DNA of 64,000 bases from Leuconostoc falkenbergense. Lineage in GTDB: Bacteria > Bacillota > Bacilli > Lactobacillales > Lactobacillaceae. The notes under the pieces are model-generated. The model had not been told where the DNA came from. It ran no database searches and worked only from the letters and a program-made list of their open reading frames with translations. This document shows, piece by piece, positions 13,873 through 22,640 of this stretch (position 1 is the stretch's first letter; every line of letters starts with the position of its first letter). Both the position numbers and the translations under genes were made by a program. The stretch covers positions 1 to 64,000 of the forward strand of contig NZ_BMBS01000001.1 of the NCBI RefSeq assembly GCF_014634805.1, in the 5' to 3' direction.

Positions 13873-13889
13873 GTCCCCATATGTCCCCA
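13873..13889 (+). repeat. GTCCCCA direct repeats, candidate integrase arm sites
   Basis: Two GTCCCCA copies (13873-13879 and 13883-13889), 10 bp apart, lie directly after the integrase stop. Short helically phased repeats here are typical of arm-type integrase sites. The attachment core cannot be located without the left prophage end; it is probably between here and the pstS 3' end. Confidence 0.4.
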
Positions 13890-13924
13890 AAACGCTTGTA
13901 AATACTAGAATAAAAGTAGTTTAA

Positions 13925-14833
13925 TTATTTGTCAGTAACTTTTCCGCTTGAATCACGTGTTACTTTCATATCTGTCAAACCAATATAACCCAACTTTGGC
14001 ACAATCGTCTTTTGAACTGATTTTGTTGAGAAGTAATCCAAGAATGCCTTAGTGACACCAGTTGCCTTCCCCTTTGTATACATGTGTTCATATGCCCAGA
14101 TTGGCCATGAATTGTCTTCAACATTAGCTTTACTTGGCTTAACGTTATCCAAGTTAAGCGCCTTGATACCATCAGCATCTAGGTAGGCAAAAGCTAGATA
14201 TGAAATAGCACCGGGTGTAGTTTTAACAATTTTTTGAACAGTACCATTTGAATCTTGCTCAGTTGCTTGCACTGCATTTTGACCATCTAAGATATTTTTC
14301 TCAAATACAGCACGAGTACCTGACCCTGTTGCACGGTTAATCACAACGATCTTTTCATCTTTTCCGCCGACGTCTTTCCAGTTAGTTATTTTACCGGTGA
14401 AAATCTCACGTAATTGCGTCTTAGAAATGTTGCTAATTTGGACATCGCTATTGACAACAGGTGCAATACCCACAACAGCAACCTTGTGATCAACTAATTT
14501 GCTAGCGTCAACGCCTTCTTTTTCTTCAGCGAAAACATCGGAATTACCAATTTGCGCTGACCCATCAGATACTTGGCTAAGACCAGCACCTGAACCACCA
14601 CCTTGAACTGTTACTGTAACATCTGGGTTTTTATCTTGGAATGAGGAAGCAACTTGTTCTGCCAATGGCTGCAAAGCAGTTGATCCCAAAGATAGCACTT
14701 TACCACTAACCTTCGTCGATGACGTTGATGATGATTTACTGTCACTTGACTTGTTATTAGCAGAGGTATACAACGCAATCCCTGCCGCAATGACAACGAT
14801 TCCTCCGATAATACCTGCAACTTTTTTGTTCAT
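13925..14833 (-). CDS. pstS: phosphate-binding protein of the Pst ABC transporter
   Basis: 302-residue periplasmic-type phosphate receptor. It has a hydrophobic N-terminal segment (residues 5-22), an S/K-rich spacer to residue 43, then the PBP fold with LGSTALQPLAEQVA, GGGSGAGLSQVSDG and the anion-binding NRATGSGTRAVFE. No lipobox cysteine is present, so it appears to be held by an uncleaved membrane helix. GGGAGAAGTACATC precedes ATG 14833. Pho-box-like repeats lie upstream and phoP is the next gene. pstC/A/B, normally next in the operon, would lie on the other side of the prophage. Confidence 0.92.
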   Translation of the reverse strand: MNKKVAGIIGGIVVIAAGIALYTSANNKSSDSKSSSTSSTKVSGKVLSLGSTALQPLAEQVASSFQDKNPDVTVTVQGGGSGAGLSQVSDGSAQIGNSDVFAEEKEGVDASKLVDHKVAVVGIAPVVNSDVQISNISKTQLREIFTGKITNWKDVGGKDEKIVVINRATGSGTRAVFEKNILDGQNAVQATEQDSNGTVQKIVKTTPGAISYLAFAYLDADGIKALNLDNVKPSKANVEDNSWPIWAYEHMYTKGKATGVTKAFLDYFSTKSVQKTIVPKLGYIGLTDMKVTRDSSGKVTDK

Positions 14834-14863
14834 GATGTACTTCTCCCTTTGGATTATGTAATG

Positions 14864-14980
14864 AAACAAGGTCGTAGTAGAGGATCTTGGGGGCCGCTCC
14901 TTGTTTACAAGTTATATAATACGGTGTTATTGTTATGAATCGCGACCCATTTTCGTCGTGTTTCTGTAAATAATTGTAAA
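14864..14980 (-). promoter_or_regulatory. pstS promoter region with Pho-box-like repeats
   Basis: On the minus strand TTTACA occurs at 14980-14975 and 14970-14965, a 10-bp period like PhoP boxes, upstream of a TATTAT -10 candidate (14921-14916). No clear -35 exists, as expected for an activator-dependent promoter. The leader contains 8-bp arms AAACAAGG / CCTTGTTT (14864-14871, 14899-14906). PhoP from the neighbouring gene is the obvious candidate activator. Confidence 0.5.
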
Positions 14981-14992
14981 GAAAGGTTTACA

Positions 14993-15014
14993 CAAAAAAA
15001 CGGCCTTAGGCCGT
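14993..15014 (-). terminator. phoP terminator
   Basis: The palindrome ACGGCCT-T-AGGCCGT is followed on the minus strand by TTTTTTTG. It separates phoP from pstS, so pstS must use its own promoter. Confidence 0.85.
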
Positions 15015-15700
15015 CAGCTAATCATTGTATAGCCAAATCCGCGAACCGTTTTCAATATTTCTGGTGATTTGGGATTTGTTTCTAATTTTTCGCGTAAATT
15101 ACTAATGTGCATATCAACCATGCGACTTTCACCGGTATACTCATAACCCCAAACTGCAGTCAAAATAGTTTCTCGATCAATCACACGGCCCAATCGTTGG
15201 GCGAAATACAATAATAAATCATATTCACGTGGCGTCAATGCAACACTCTGACCAGCCTTAGTAACAATCTTTTTACCATCGTTGATATTCAAATCTTGAA
15301 TCGTAATCACTGTTTCTTCTGACTGAACTATGGGTGTTTGTGAGCGACGTAAAACCGCTTTTAATCTGGCAATCACTTCTCTCGGGCTAAAAGGCTTGGT
15401 AATATAATCATCTGCTCCAAGCTCCAAACCAAAGACACGGTCAAATTCGTCTCCTTTAGCTGTCACTAAAATTACCGGTGTTGTGATTTTATCCTGACGA
15501 ATTTGTTTTAAAACCGTCATGCCATCAATGTTCGGTAACATCAAATCTAGTAAAATTGCATCAAATTGTTCTGATTTTGCTAATTGATAAGCTGAGTTAC
15601 CATCTCCTGCTGTTGTAACTTCGTACCCGTTTTGTTCCAAATTATATTGTAACAGCGTTGAAATTGCTACTTCATCATCGACAACCAATATTTTAGTCAT
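15014..15700 (-). CDS. phoP: PhoB/PhoP-type response regulator
   Basis: 228-residue OmpR-family regulator. The receiver domain (residues 1-120) has acidic pocket VVDDE, phosphoacceptor Asp in AILLDLMLPNIDG (about residue 51) and the conserved Lys in YITKPFSPREV. The C-terminal winged helix has LTPREYDLLLYFAQRLGRVIDRE and DMHISNLREKLE. ATG 15700 follows GGAGATTAAC. Adjacency to pstS and the Pho-like repeats point to phosphate control. No phoR kinase gene is visible in the window; it may lie beyond the prophage. Confidence 0.88.
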   Translation of the reverse strand: MTKILVVDDEVAISTLLQYNLEQNGYEVTTAGDGNSAYQLAKSEQFDAILLDLMLPNIDGMTVLKQIRQDKITTPVILVTAKGDEFDRVFGLELGADDYITKPFSPREVIARLKAVLRRSQTPIVQSEETVITIQDLNINDGKKIVTKAGQSVALTPREYDLLLYFAQRLGRVIDRETILTAVWGYEYTGESRMVDMHISNLREKLETNPKSPEILKTVRGFGYTMIS

Positions 15701-15742
15701 GTTAATCTCCAAGGAATCTATTATCTGCATTGTAACAAAAAA

Positions 15743-15770
15743 AAGAAAAACGCCCTAGCGTTTTTCCGAA
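15743..15770 (-). terminator. recA terminator
   Basis: GAAAAACGC-TAGG-GCGTTTTTC is followed on the minus strand by TTTTTTTTG. It ends the recA message before phoP. Confidence 0.85.
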
Positions 15771-15783
15771 ATGTTTACATAAC

Positions 15784-16938
15784 TTATACAATTGGTTCAT
15801 CTGTTAGATCATCATCAATGCCCAAATCCAAGTCTGCAGTTTGACTAACCGCACCATCCTTTTCTTCAGGCACATCTGAGGTTGTAGTAACATTGTCGCC
15901 ATCATTATTAATACCGTATGCTTGCCGAACCTTAACATAAAGTTCTTGTCTCAAATCAGCATGATCAGGATCATCAAGGTAATCCTTAGCTTTTTCTCGA
16001 CCTTGACCAATTCGTTCGCCCTCATATGCATACCAAGCACCAGCTTTATCAACAATATCCTGATCAACTGCTAAGTCTAAAATTTCACCAGTCTGTGAAA
16101 TTCCCTTACCATACATAATATCTACTTCTGCTACCTTAAACGGCGGCGCAACCTTATTTTTTACAACCTTAACTTTCGTTAAATTACCGGTCACATCAGT
16201 ACCATCTTTAATTTGTGTCGAGCGACGAACCTCTAGACGAACCGTTGAATAAAACTTGAGTGCGCGACCACCAGGTGTCGTTTCAGGGTTACCAAACATT
16301 ACCCCGACCTTTTCTCTAATTTGGTTAATAAATATAGCAATGGTCCCTGTACGATTTAGCGTACCAGCAAGTTTTCTTAATGCCTGACTCATTAAACGTG
16401 CCTGAAGACCGACGTGTGCGTCACCCATTTCACCTTCAATTTCGGCTCTAGGGACCAGCGCAGCAACAGAATCAATCACAATCATATCAACCGCACCAGA
16501 TTGAACTAATGCATCAGCAATTTCTAGACCTTGTTCACCCGTGTCAGGCTGAGAAAGCAATAGCTCATCTTTTTTAACGCCTAAAGCCTCTGCATACTTA
16601 ACATCCAAGGCATTTTCAGCGTCAATATACGCTGCTGTGCCTCCCTGCTTTTGCACCTCAGCAACAGCATGTAGCGCAATCGTCGTTTTTCCAGAAGATT
16701 CCGGTCCATAAACCTCAATAATACGACCCTTAGGATATCCACCAACTCCCAACGCGATATCTAACTTAACAGATCCGGAAGGAATTGTTTCCACTTGCGT
16801 CAGCGCATTGTCTCCTAAAGTCATCACTGAGCCCTTACCAAAATTTTTTTCAATTTTTTTTAGCGCTTCATTTAATGCAGCCTGACGGCCATCCTTTTTA
16901 GCTTTGTCATCTTTTTTTGTCGTCTTTTTTGTTATCAT
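15784..16938 (-). CDS. recA: recombinase A
   Basis: 384-residue RecA, the ATP-dependent strand-exchange protein and SOS co-protease. Walker [10 protein letters not shown] is at residues 79-87, with [20 protein letters not shown] (Walker B / L1) and the L2 region [19 protein letters not shown]. It has an extended acidic C-terminal tail ([16 protein letters not shown]). AAAGGAG precedes the ATG. The gene has its own SOS-regulated promoter. RecA filaments would trigger cleavage of the nearby prophage S24 repressor. Confidence 0.98.
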   Translation of the reverse strand: MITKKTTKKDDKAKKDGRQAALNEALKKIEKNFGKGSVMTLGDNALTQVETIPSGSVKLDIALGVGGYPKGRIIEVYGPESSGKTTIALHAVAEVQKQGGTAAYIDAENALDVKYAEALGVKKDELLLSQPDTGEQGLEIADALVQSGAVDMIVIDSVAALVPRAEIEGEMGDAHVGLQARLMSQALRKLAGTLNRTGTIAIFINQIREKVGVMFGNPETTPGGRALKFYSTVRLEVRRSTQIKDGTDVTGNLTKVKVVKNKVAPPFKVAEVDIMYGKGISQTGEILDLAVDQDIVDKAGAWYAYEGERIGQGREKAKDYLDDPDHADLRQELYVKVRQAYGINNDGDNVTTTSDVPEEKDGAVSQTADLDLGIDDDLTDEPIV

Positions 16939-16967
16939 GCGGCAAACTCCTTTTATCTTACTTGATT

Positions 16968-17018
16968 AGTGTAACTGTTTCTAGAATCAAAAGCAAGTCT
17001 TTTTCGAACATTTGTTCG
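16968..17018 (-). promoter_or_regulatory. recA promoter and LexA box
   Basis: On the minus strand, TTGCTT (16996-16991) and TACACT (16973-16968) are 17 bases apart. The Gram-positive LexA box CGAACATTTGTTCG (17005-17018) lies just upstream of the -35, giving SOS induction. Confidence 0.8.
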
Positions 17019-17047
17019 TTATCTTTTGTTCATACTTTGTTATACGA

Positions 17048-17070
17048 AAAAAGCGCTTCAAGCGCTTTGA
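17048..17070 (-). terminator. pgsA terminator
   Basis: AAAGCGCTT-GA-AGCGCTTTTTT on the minus strand is a compact stem with T-run immediately after pgsA. Confidence 0.85.
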
Positions 17071-17077
17071 AAACGTA

Positions 17078-17659
17078 CTATAAACCATCTGAGAAAACAA
17101 CTCTATTTTGCCAAAAGTAGTCTAATCCAGAATATATCGTGAATATTACCGCTACCCACAATAAGATGTCTCCAATTGGAAAGCCAATTGTGGCAAACGG
17201 TGCATTGTGAATATACAAAAAGAAAATAGCAAACATTTGAGAAAATGTTTTTATTTTGCCGGGCATTTGCGCTGCCAACACTTGACCATTATTTTCAACA
17301 ATTAGTGTCCTTAAACCAGTAATAGCCAGTTCGCGAATCACAATAACTGCTGTCATCCATGCCGGTACAACGCCAAAGCTGGTTAGAAAAATCAATGCTG
17401 TCATTACCAACAGTTTGTCCGCCAACGGATCTGCAAACTTGCCAAAATTGGTTACTAAGTGCTGACTGCGTGCAATTTTGCCATCTAGAAAATCCGTGAT
17501 TGCAGCACTTGCAAATACAATTGCTGCAATTAACCATGTGGTGGGCACTGTAGTACCCGCCAATTTCACATTTCCCCAATCCAACGGCAATGTTAATAAC
17601 AAGATAAAAATTGGAATTAAAATAATACGAAAAACTGTTAATTTATTAGGTAAATTCAT
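17078..17659 (-). CDS. pgsA: CDP-diacylglycerol-glycerol-3-phosphate 3-phosphatidyltransferase
   Basis: 193-residue integral membrane enzyme making phosphatidylglycerol-phosphate, the committed step to anionic phospholipids. The CDP-alcohol phosphotransferase signature is complete: DFLDGKIARSQHLVTNFGKF, continuing ADPLADK (about residues 58-84), i.e. D-x2-DG-x2-AR-x8-G-x3-D-x3-D. Several hydrophobic spans flank it. Located between rodZ and recA; cinA, often present here in related genomes, is absent. Confidence 0.95.
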   Translation of the reverse strand: MNLPNKLTVFRIILIPIFILLLTLPLDWGNVKLAGTTVPTTWLIAAIVFASAAITDFLDGKIARSQHLVTNFGKFADPLADKLLVMTALIFLTSFGVVPAWMTAVIVIRELAITGLRTLIVENNGQVLAAQMPGKIKTFSQMFAIFFLYIHNAPFATIGFPIGDILLWVAVIFTIYSGLDYFWQNRVVFSDGL

Positions 17660-17670
17660 GAAAAATCCTT

Positions 17671-18558
17671 CTATTTATTTAGATTAAATAAAACATTCCA
17701 AAAGGCAGTAGTAGCACCATCCACTGGCACAGTTTCACCGTCCACAGTTAAAGTTGCGTTGCTAACATTAGTAAATTGTACATTGAAAGAAGTTGTACCA
17801 GATGGAATCTCTACTGTTTTATCATTACCAGCCGAAACTGTCTCATTTAATAATATATTGCTATTGCCATCACTAACCTTAACAGTTGTCCCGGTACTCT
17901 GTGCCTTAATCACAACAGTATGCTTTTTTGTGCTCTCGTTAGATAAATTAAAAATGGTTGTTTGTAGACTTGTATTTGTTTCGGGAGAGCCTAAATCCAA
18001 CTTTTTCTTGCTGGAAGAGGAAGCAGAGGACGAAGAACTTGATTTTTTTGACGATGTAGCATTTGACGAAGATTTCGGTACAGCCGAAGACGAAACTGAA
18101 ACATTCCCACTATCACTGTTTTGTGATGTACCAGTACCAACATGAGTCAAAACAAACCAAATCACTGCCAATGCAATCACAATCAACAAACCAATCCAGA
18201 TTGTCGGCATAAAATTGGACAGTCTTGACTTGGCCGTCATTGTATGATCAATACCAGCGCGCATAATACCATCATCATCTTGGTGCGCGCGACTCAAATC
18301 ACTACTACGTGAAATCGACACTGGTGGTTTTTCTCCCAAAACCTCATCTGGGTGTAAACCAACTGCTAAAGCATATTGACGAATAAAAGCACGCACATAA
18401 AAATCACCCGGTAGAACGCTGAGATTATTTTCCTCAATCGCAACCAAATAACGACGTTGAATCTTGGTGATATTCTGAATATCATCCAATGATAAATTTT
18501 TAGATTGGCGAGCAGCTTTTAATTGTTCACCAATTTGATTTGTTAATGTTTCACTCAT
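17671..18558 (-). CDS. rodZ: RodZ-like cytoskeleton/cell-shape protein
   Basis: 295-residue bitopic protein. The cytoplasmic HTH domain (residues 5-75: LKAARQSKNLSLDDIQNITK, then RRYLVAIEENNLSVLPGDFY) is followed by one membrane span (about 116-138: IWIGLLIVIALAVIWFVL). Next is a Ser-rich linker (about 140-190) and an extracellular DUF4115-like domain with SAGNDKTVEIPSG and TVDGETVPVDG. RodZ links MreB filaments to the wall-synthesis complex. It belongs to the ymfF-ymfH-rodZ-pgsA block conserved in Firmicutes. Confidence 0.88.
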   Translation of the reverse strand: MSETLTNQIGEQLKAARQSKNLSLDDIQNITKIQRRYLVAIEENNLSVLPGDFYVRAFIRQYALAVGLHPDEVLGEKPPVSISRSSDLSRAHQDDDGIMRAGIDHTMTAKSRLSNFMPTIWIGLLIVIALAVIWFVLTHVGTGTSQNSDSGNVSVSSSAVPKSSSNATSSKKSSSSSSASSSSKKKLDLGSPETNTSLQTTIFNLSNESTKKHTVVIKAQSTGTTVKVSDGNSNILLNETVSAGNDKTVEIPSGTTSFNVQFTNVSNATLTVDGETVPVDGATTAFWNVLFNLNK

Positions 18559-18572
18559 AAATGTCCTAAAAC

Positions 18573-19844
18573 CTATTTTTGCAACACAAACCGTTGCAGT
18601 ACAGCATCCTGAAAAATTATATCGGCTGTTACAAGAATGTCATCAAATGTTAAATCTTGTAACAACTCTATCTTATCAAAAAGATTAGCCCCAGACAAGG
18701 CATCATCTCCTCGAAGTGCAATGTTTTCAAGTGAATTTAGACGTTGTATACCTTCACCAATGGTTGCTCGTTTAAGTTGTTCAAAATTATGGGCTTGATT
18801 CTTCAACGCGCTGCGATATTGATTAATTTGCGTTTGAATTGCCTTTTCTAACGCCTGATAAGCTGTCGTTTCCGCGAAGATACTAATAAATTGATATTCA
18901 CGTATTAAATCAAAAGATGTGTCAAATTCTGAATCAATAATACCTTTATTATACAACTTTTGATACCAATCCGTCTGCTCACCAAAGAGTAAATCCAACA
19001 TTAGATCAACCGCTAAAGTACGTTTAGTGACGATTGTACCACGCAACGGCTTGCCATTAATGCGAATACCAAACGCAACCTTGGGCCGTGAAATATTAAA
19101 CTGACGTGTATCAGACAGATTAACCGCTGGTTGAAGATTTGGCGTCAAGCGTGTGACTGATGAAGAGTTGCTTGCAAAAAGCTGTTGTGTTTGACTAATT
19201 GTTTCTAAAAGTTCAAGCTTATCAAAATGGCCAATTACTTGCAGTGTGAGTTGGCTCGGTTGATAAAAGGCATGGTGGACATCATATAGTAATTCTGGTG
19301 TAATCGTCGCAATAGATTGCTGTGTGCCGGCTATATCATGCGCCATTGGCGATTCTGGATACATCATAGACAAAATGCCCATATAAACGGCCCAATTCGG
19401 ATCATCTTCGTACATTTGAATTTCTTGCCCGATAATACCCTGTTCCTTTGCAACAGTTTTATCGCTAAAATAAGGTGTCTGGACAAATTGCAAAAGATGC
19501 TGGAGTGCGGGTACAACATGTTGCGTCGTAGAAAATAAATAGCTGGTTTGATATGCATTTGTAAAGGCATTAGCGTCAGCACCTAATTGACCAAAACGTG
19601 TAAACGCATCTTCATTTTCTTTTTCAAAAAGTTTATGCTCCAAAAAATGAGCAGTTCCAGCTGGAATTTTTTTGGGTGAACCTTGCCCTACTTGATATTT
19701 TTCATCGAGTGATCCATAGTCGGTCGTCAAAACAGCAAACGTCTTATGATAATCCGGTTTTTCCACCATTACCACTTTTAAACCATCCGGCATAGTCTCG
19801 GTTAATACTTTTTCTTTTAGTTGTTTGTAATACTTTTCTAGCAT
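18573..19844 (-). CDS. ymfH: M16B zinc peptidase-like protein YmfH
   Basis: 423-residue pitrilysin-family protein with the inverted zinc motif H-F-L-E-H (HFLEHKLFEKENED, about residues 68-81), so potentially active. The downstream glutamate region EQGIIGQEIQMYEDDP (about 134-149) completes the metal site. The B. subtilis homologue has been associated with EF-P modification. Paired with the HxxEH-lacking ymfF, separated by one base; M16 proteins often function as active/inactive heterodimers. Confidence 0.88.
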   Translation of the reverse strand: MLEKYYKQLKEKVLTETMPDGLKVVMVEKPDYHKTFAVLTTDYGSLDEKYQVGQGSPKKIPAGTAHFLEHKLFEKENEDAFTRFGQLGADANAFTNAYQTSYLFSTTQHVVPALQHLLQFVQTPYFSDKTVAKEQGIIGQEIQMYEDDPNWAVYMGILSMMYPESPMAHDIAGTQQSIATITPELLYDVHHAFYQPSQLTLQVIGHFDKLELLETISQTQQLFASNSSSVTRLTPNLQPAVNLSDTRQFNISRPKVAFGIRINGKPLRGTIVTKRTLAVDLMLDLLFGEQTDWYQKLYNKGIIDSEFDTSFDLIREYQFISIFAETTAYQALEKAIQTQINQYRSALKNQAHNFEQLKRATIGEGIQRLNSLENIALRGDDALSGANLFDKIELLQDLTFDDILVTADIIFQDAVLQRFVLQK

Positions 19845-19845
19845 G

Positions 19846-21108
19846 CTATTCCTTAGGCAACAATATGAATCTGCTTTGTATCTGAAGCTTTTGTGCTACA
19901 AGCGCAATGTCATTTGACGTAACCGCTTGTACTTGCTTAATCCATTCAAATTCACTGGTCTCACTACCAGTCAACAAACGTGAAAAAGCGATTTCTATTT
20001 GGCTATTAGGTGAATCTTGCTGACTGAGATAATCATTTATCAAACTTTTTTTAATTGAAGCTACCACTTTCTCGTCAAAATCACCGTTTTGCATAGCCAA
20101 AATTTCTTGATGAATCATTTTCTCTGTTTGTGCCACCTTGTCAGCATCCAATCCAGCTGCAATTAATAAAAAACCAGTGTCGTACTGCCATTTTGAATAA
20201 ATGCTGTATGCTAAGGAGGCCTTTTCACGTACATTCATAAATAACTTCGACAAAGGCGAACCCCCTAGCAAAGCATTCATCACCATAGCAGCAAATCTTT
20301 GCTTATCCAACGGTGGCACATCCAGATGCATCGCTAATGTCAACATTGCTTGGTTAATGTCTTGAAGATGTTTTTCTTTTTCGACAGTGGCTGGGCGTAA
20401 CGCCTGACGATAAAATGGTTGTAAAAACGGTAGCCTTCTCGCTGGGACTGACCAGCCGCTGACTAGTGAAGCGACTTCACTATCGTTGACATCACCTAAA
20501 ACAACAATATTTACAAGATCATTAGTGATCATATTCTTGTAAGTAGTATACACTGACTCAGATGTCAAATTTTTAACCAAATCAATATCACCCGCCGATG
20601 ACGATTGCAAATTTGGCACATCATACGTGATATTACGTAATTGGCTGATTGCATAACGTGATTTGTCATCACTAATGCTTTCTAATTCATTAATTAGACT
20701 TTGCTTTTCCTTTGCAAAGACGTCATCATCAAATTTTTGCTCACCCACAAGTGGATCAAACATCATATCCTTTAAGAAATCAAACGCACTGACTAACAAA
20801 TTGCTACCATCACTGACATAATCAGGAGCTGGTAATTGCATCGTCACTCGCAAATGATGTGTTTGACCAAAGCGATACACATCGGTTTGATATTGCGCCC
20901 CGTATAAATCAATTGTTTTTTGCGCCACGTCTTGTTGTGTGGGGTATCGTCGCGCACTGACTGCCATAAGGTAAGATAAAAGCGATCTAGCACTGATATT
21001 AGATGTTAATGCAGGCGCCACAAAATCAACAGCAATATGTAATGTTTTAAATTGTGTGGTAGGTAAAATAACTAAATTTACCCCTGAATTGATTCTATAT
21101 TTTTTCAT
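19846..21108 (-). CDS. ymfF: M16-like protein YmfF (non-catalytic partner)
   Basis: 420-residue M16-fold protein with the family's two-domain layout, including SPLSKLFMNVREKASLAYSIYSKW near residues 279-302, which matches the substrate-binding region. The N-terminal zinc motif is absent: NISARSLLSYLMAVSARRYP occupies that position. It probably stabilises or regulates YmfH. The ATG overlaps the cls stop (ATGA), so cls, ymfF and ymfH are likely one operon. Confidence 0.87.
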   Translation of the reverse strand: MKKYRINSGVNLVILPTTQFKTLHIAVDFVAPALTSNISARSLLSYLMAVSARRYPTQQDVAQKTIDLYGAQYQTDVYRFGQTHHLRVTMQLPAPDYVSDGSNLLVSAFDFLKDMMFDPLVGEQKFDDDVFAKEKQSLINELESISDDKSRYAISQLRNITYDVPNLQSSSAGDIDLVKNLTSESVYTTYKNMITNDLVNIVVLGDVNDSEVASLVSGWSVPARRLPFLQPFYRQALRPATVEKEKHLQDINQAMLTLAMHLDVPPLDKQRFAAMVMNALLGGSPLSKLFMNVREKASLAYSIYSKWQYDTGFLLIAAGLDADKVAQTEKMIHQEILAMQNGDFDEKVVASIKKSLINDYLSQQDSPNSQIEIAFSRLLTGSETSEFEWIKQVQAVTSNDIALVAQKLQIQSRFILLPKE

Positions 21109-22559
21109 AGTATTGGTGAGAATAGTCGACTAAACTTTTGCTTGAATTTCATCCAGACAGATTGTTGATCAAAATAATCAGCTGTCAAAAGTGTCGATTT
21201 CTCAATATCCTTTAAAAAGAGTTCCTCTAATTGTACCGCAAATTCTGGATCATAAATGAATGCATTAGCTTCAAAATTAAGTGAAAACGAACGAATATCC
21301 ATGTTAGCAGACCCCACTGTGGCCACCTCATTATCAATCATCACCACTTTGCTATGAAGAAATCCACCATCATAACGATAAACCGTCGCCCCCAAGTCAA
21401 TTAATTCCTTTGCATAATACTGAGTTGCCCGATAAACTAACGGATGATCCGGCATACTTGGAATCATCAGGCAAACCTCAACGCCTGACAAAATAGCAAT
21501 TTCCAATGTTTCTAAAACTGGTGAATCAGGAATAAAGTAAGGCGTTTGGATCATAATTTTTTTGCGTGCAGAAGCAAACATTCGCATAAATCCTTGCTTA
21601 ATTTGTTTCATATCATTGTCAGGTCCACTTGAAACAATCTGAATCATAGACTTGCCCGGTAATGAAAAATTTTCAGGAAAGTATGCTGTCGTTTGTGTCA
21701 ATATTTCTTTTCCTTCAGCTGTGGCATTCCAATCCATTAAAAAGCGACTTTGTAGTGATAACACCGCATCACCAGAAATTCTAGTATGTGTGTCACGCCA
21801 ATTGCCAAACTTTTTGAATTTTCCTAAATATTGATCCCCAACATTGAAACCACCAATATAGCCAATTTTGCCATCTATAATTGCAATTTTTCTGTGATTT
21901 CGAAAATTAAAACGCAAAGTCAGAACTTGAAAACGACGCATCAAAAAGGGTACAGCTACACCGCCAGCAGCCCGTAAACGTTTGTACATATCGACGTGTT
22001 GCCCATGAGAACCAAACTGATCAAAAATGACTCTCACTTCAACGCCTTCACTGGCCTTTTGGGTTAACAAATCAATTAACTGGTTACCTATGGTATCATC
22101 ATAGATCGTAAAGTATTCTAAATGAATATGTTCCTTTGCCGCACGTATATCGTCAAATAAAGCTTCAAACTTACTCTCACCATCGGTGAATATCGTAATC
22201 TTGTTACCACGTGTTAGTACAGATTTGTCAGAAGTCAAAAATAGACCCAATAGCTCACTTGCACTTTCAGGAATAGGTAATAATGTTTCGATATCAGCCA
22301 ATTGATGACGTTGGTTAATCGCAATTTGTTCAAGACCACGCTGCTCTTGTGTCCTTAAACGAAAAATTTTTTTGCTAGAGATACGACTGCCCGCCAAGAA
22401 AAAAATAGCAAATCCAATTACTGGTAGAAAAAGCAACACTAACATCCATGCCCAAATCGTCGCAATATCTCGCTTTTGGCGAAAAACGGTAATGAATGCT
22501 ACGACCGTATTGACGACTAAGGTTAAAATTATAATTATCCAAAATGAATCTCTAAGCAT
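21105..22559 (-). CDS. cls: cardiolipin synthase
   Basis: 484-residue phospholipase-D superfamily membrane enzyme that joins phosphatidylglycerols into cardiolipin. Two N-terminal spans (residues 5-25 and 35-55) precede two HKD motifs: NHRKIAIIDGKIGYIGGFN (about 221-239) and LHSKVVMIDNEVATVGSAN (about 399-417). Both contain H-x-K-x4-D. Located upstream of ymfF with an ATGA overlap, placing phospholipid genes (cls, pgsA) in one leftward block. Confidence 0.95.
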   Translation of the reverse strand: MLRDSFWIIIILTLVVNTVVAFITVFRQKRDIATIWAWMLVLLFLPVIGFAIFFLAGSRISSKKIFRLRTQEQRGLEQIAINQRHQLADIETLLPIPESASELLGLFLTSDKSVLTRGNKITIFTDGESKFEALFDDIRAAKEHIHLEYFTIYDDTIGNQLIDLLTQKASEGVEVRVIFDQFGSHGQHVDMYKRLRAAGGVAVPFLMRRFQVLTLRFNFRNHRKIAIIDGKIGYIGGFNVGDQYLGKFKKFGNWRDTHTRISGDAVLSLQSRFLMDWNATAEGKEILTQTTAYFPENFSLPGKSMIQIVSSGPDNDMKQIKQGFMRMFASARKKIMIQTPYFIPDSPVLETLEIAILSGVEVCLMIPSMPDHPLVYRATQYYAKELIDLGATVYRYDGGFLHSKVVMIDNEVATVGSANMDIRSFSLNFEANAFIYDPEFAVQLEELFLKDIEKSTLLTADYFDQQSVWMKFKQKFSRLFSPIL

Positions 22560-22601
22560 ATCTCCCCCATTAAACTGTTTTAGGCATAATCATATTTTAA
22601 C

Positions 22602-22628
22602 ACAAAAAAAGGCGCCAATTGGGCGCCT
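22602..22628 (-). terminator. terminator of the amino-acid ABC operon
   Basis: GGCGCC-CAATT-GGCGCC followed by TTTTTTTG on the minus strand, 13 bases past the substrate-binding gene. Confidence 0.9.
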
Positions 22629-22640
22629 TCATGATTTTAA

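Noticed and set aside
13868-13930. tRNA gene as integration site
   Set aside because: No cloverleaf or CCA-type tRNA end is found by the integrase; the adjacent host gene is pstS.
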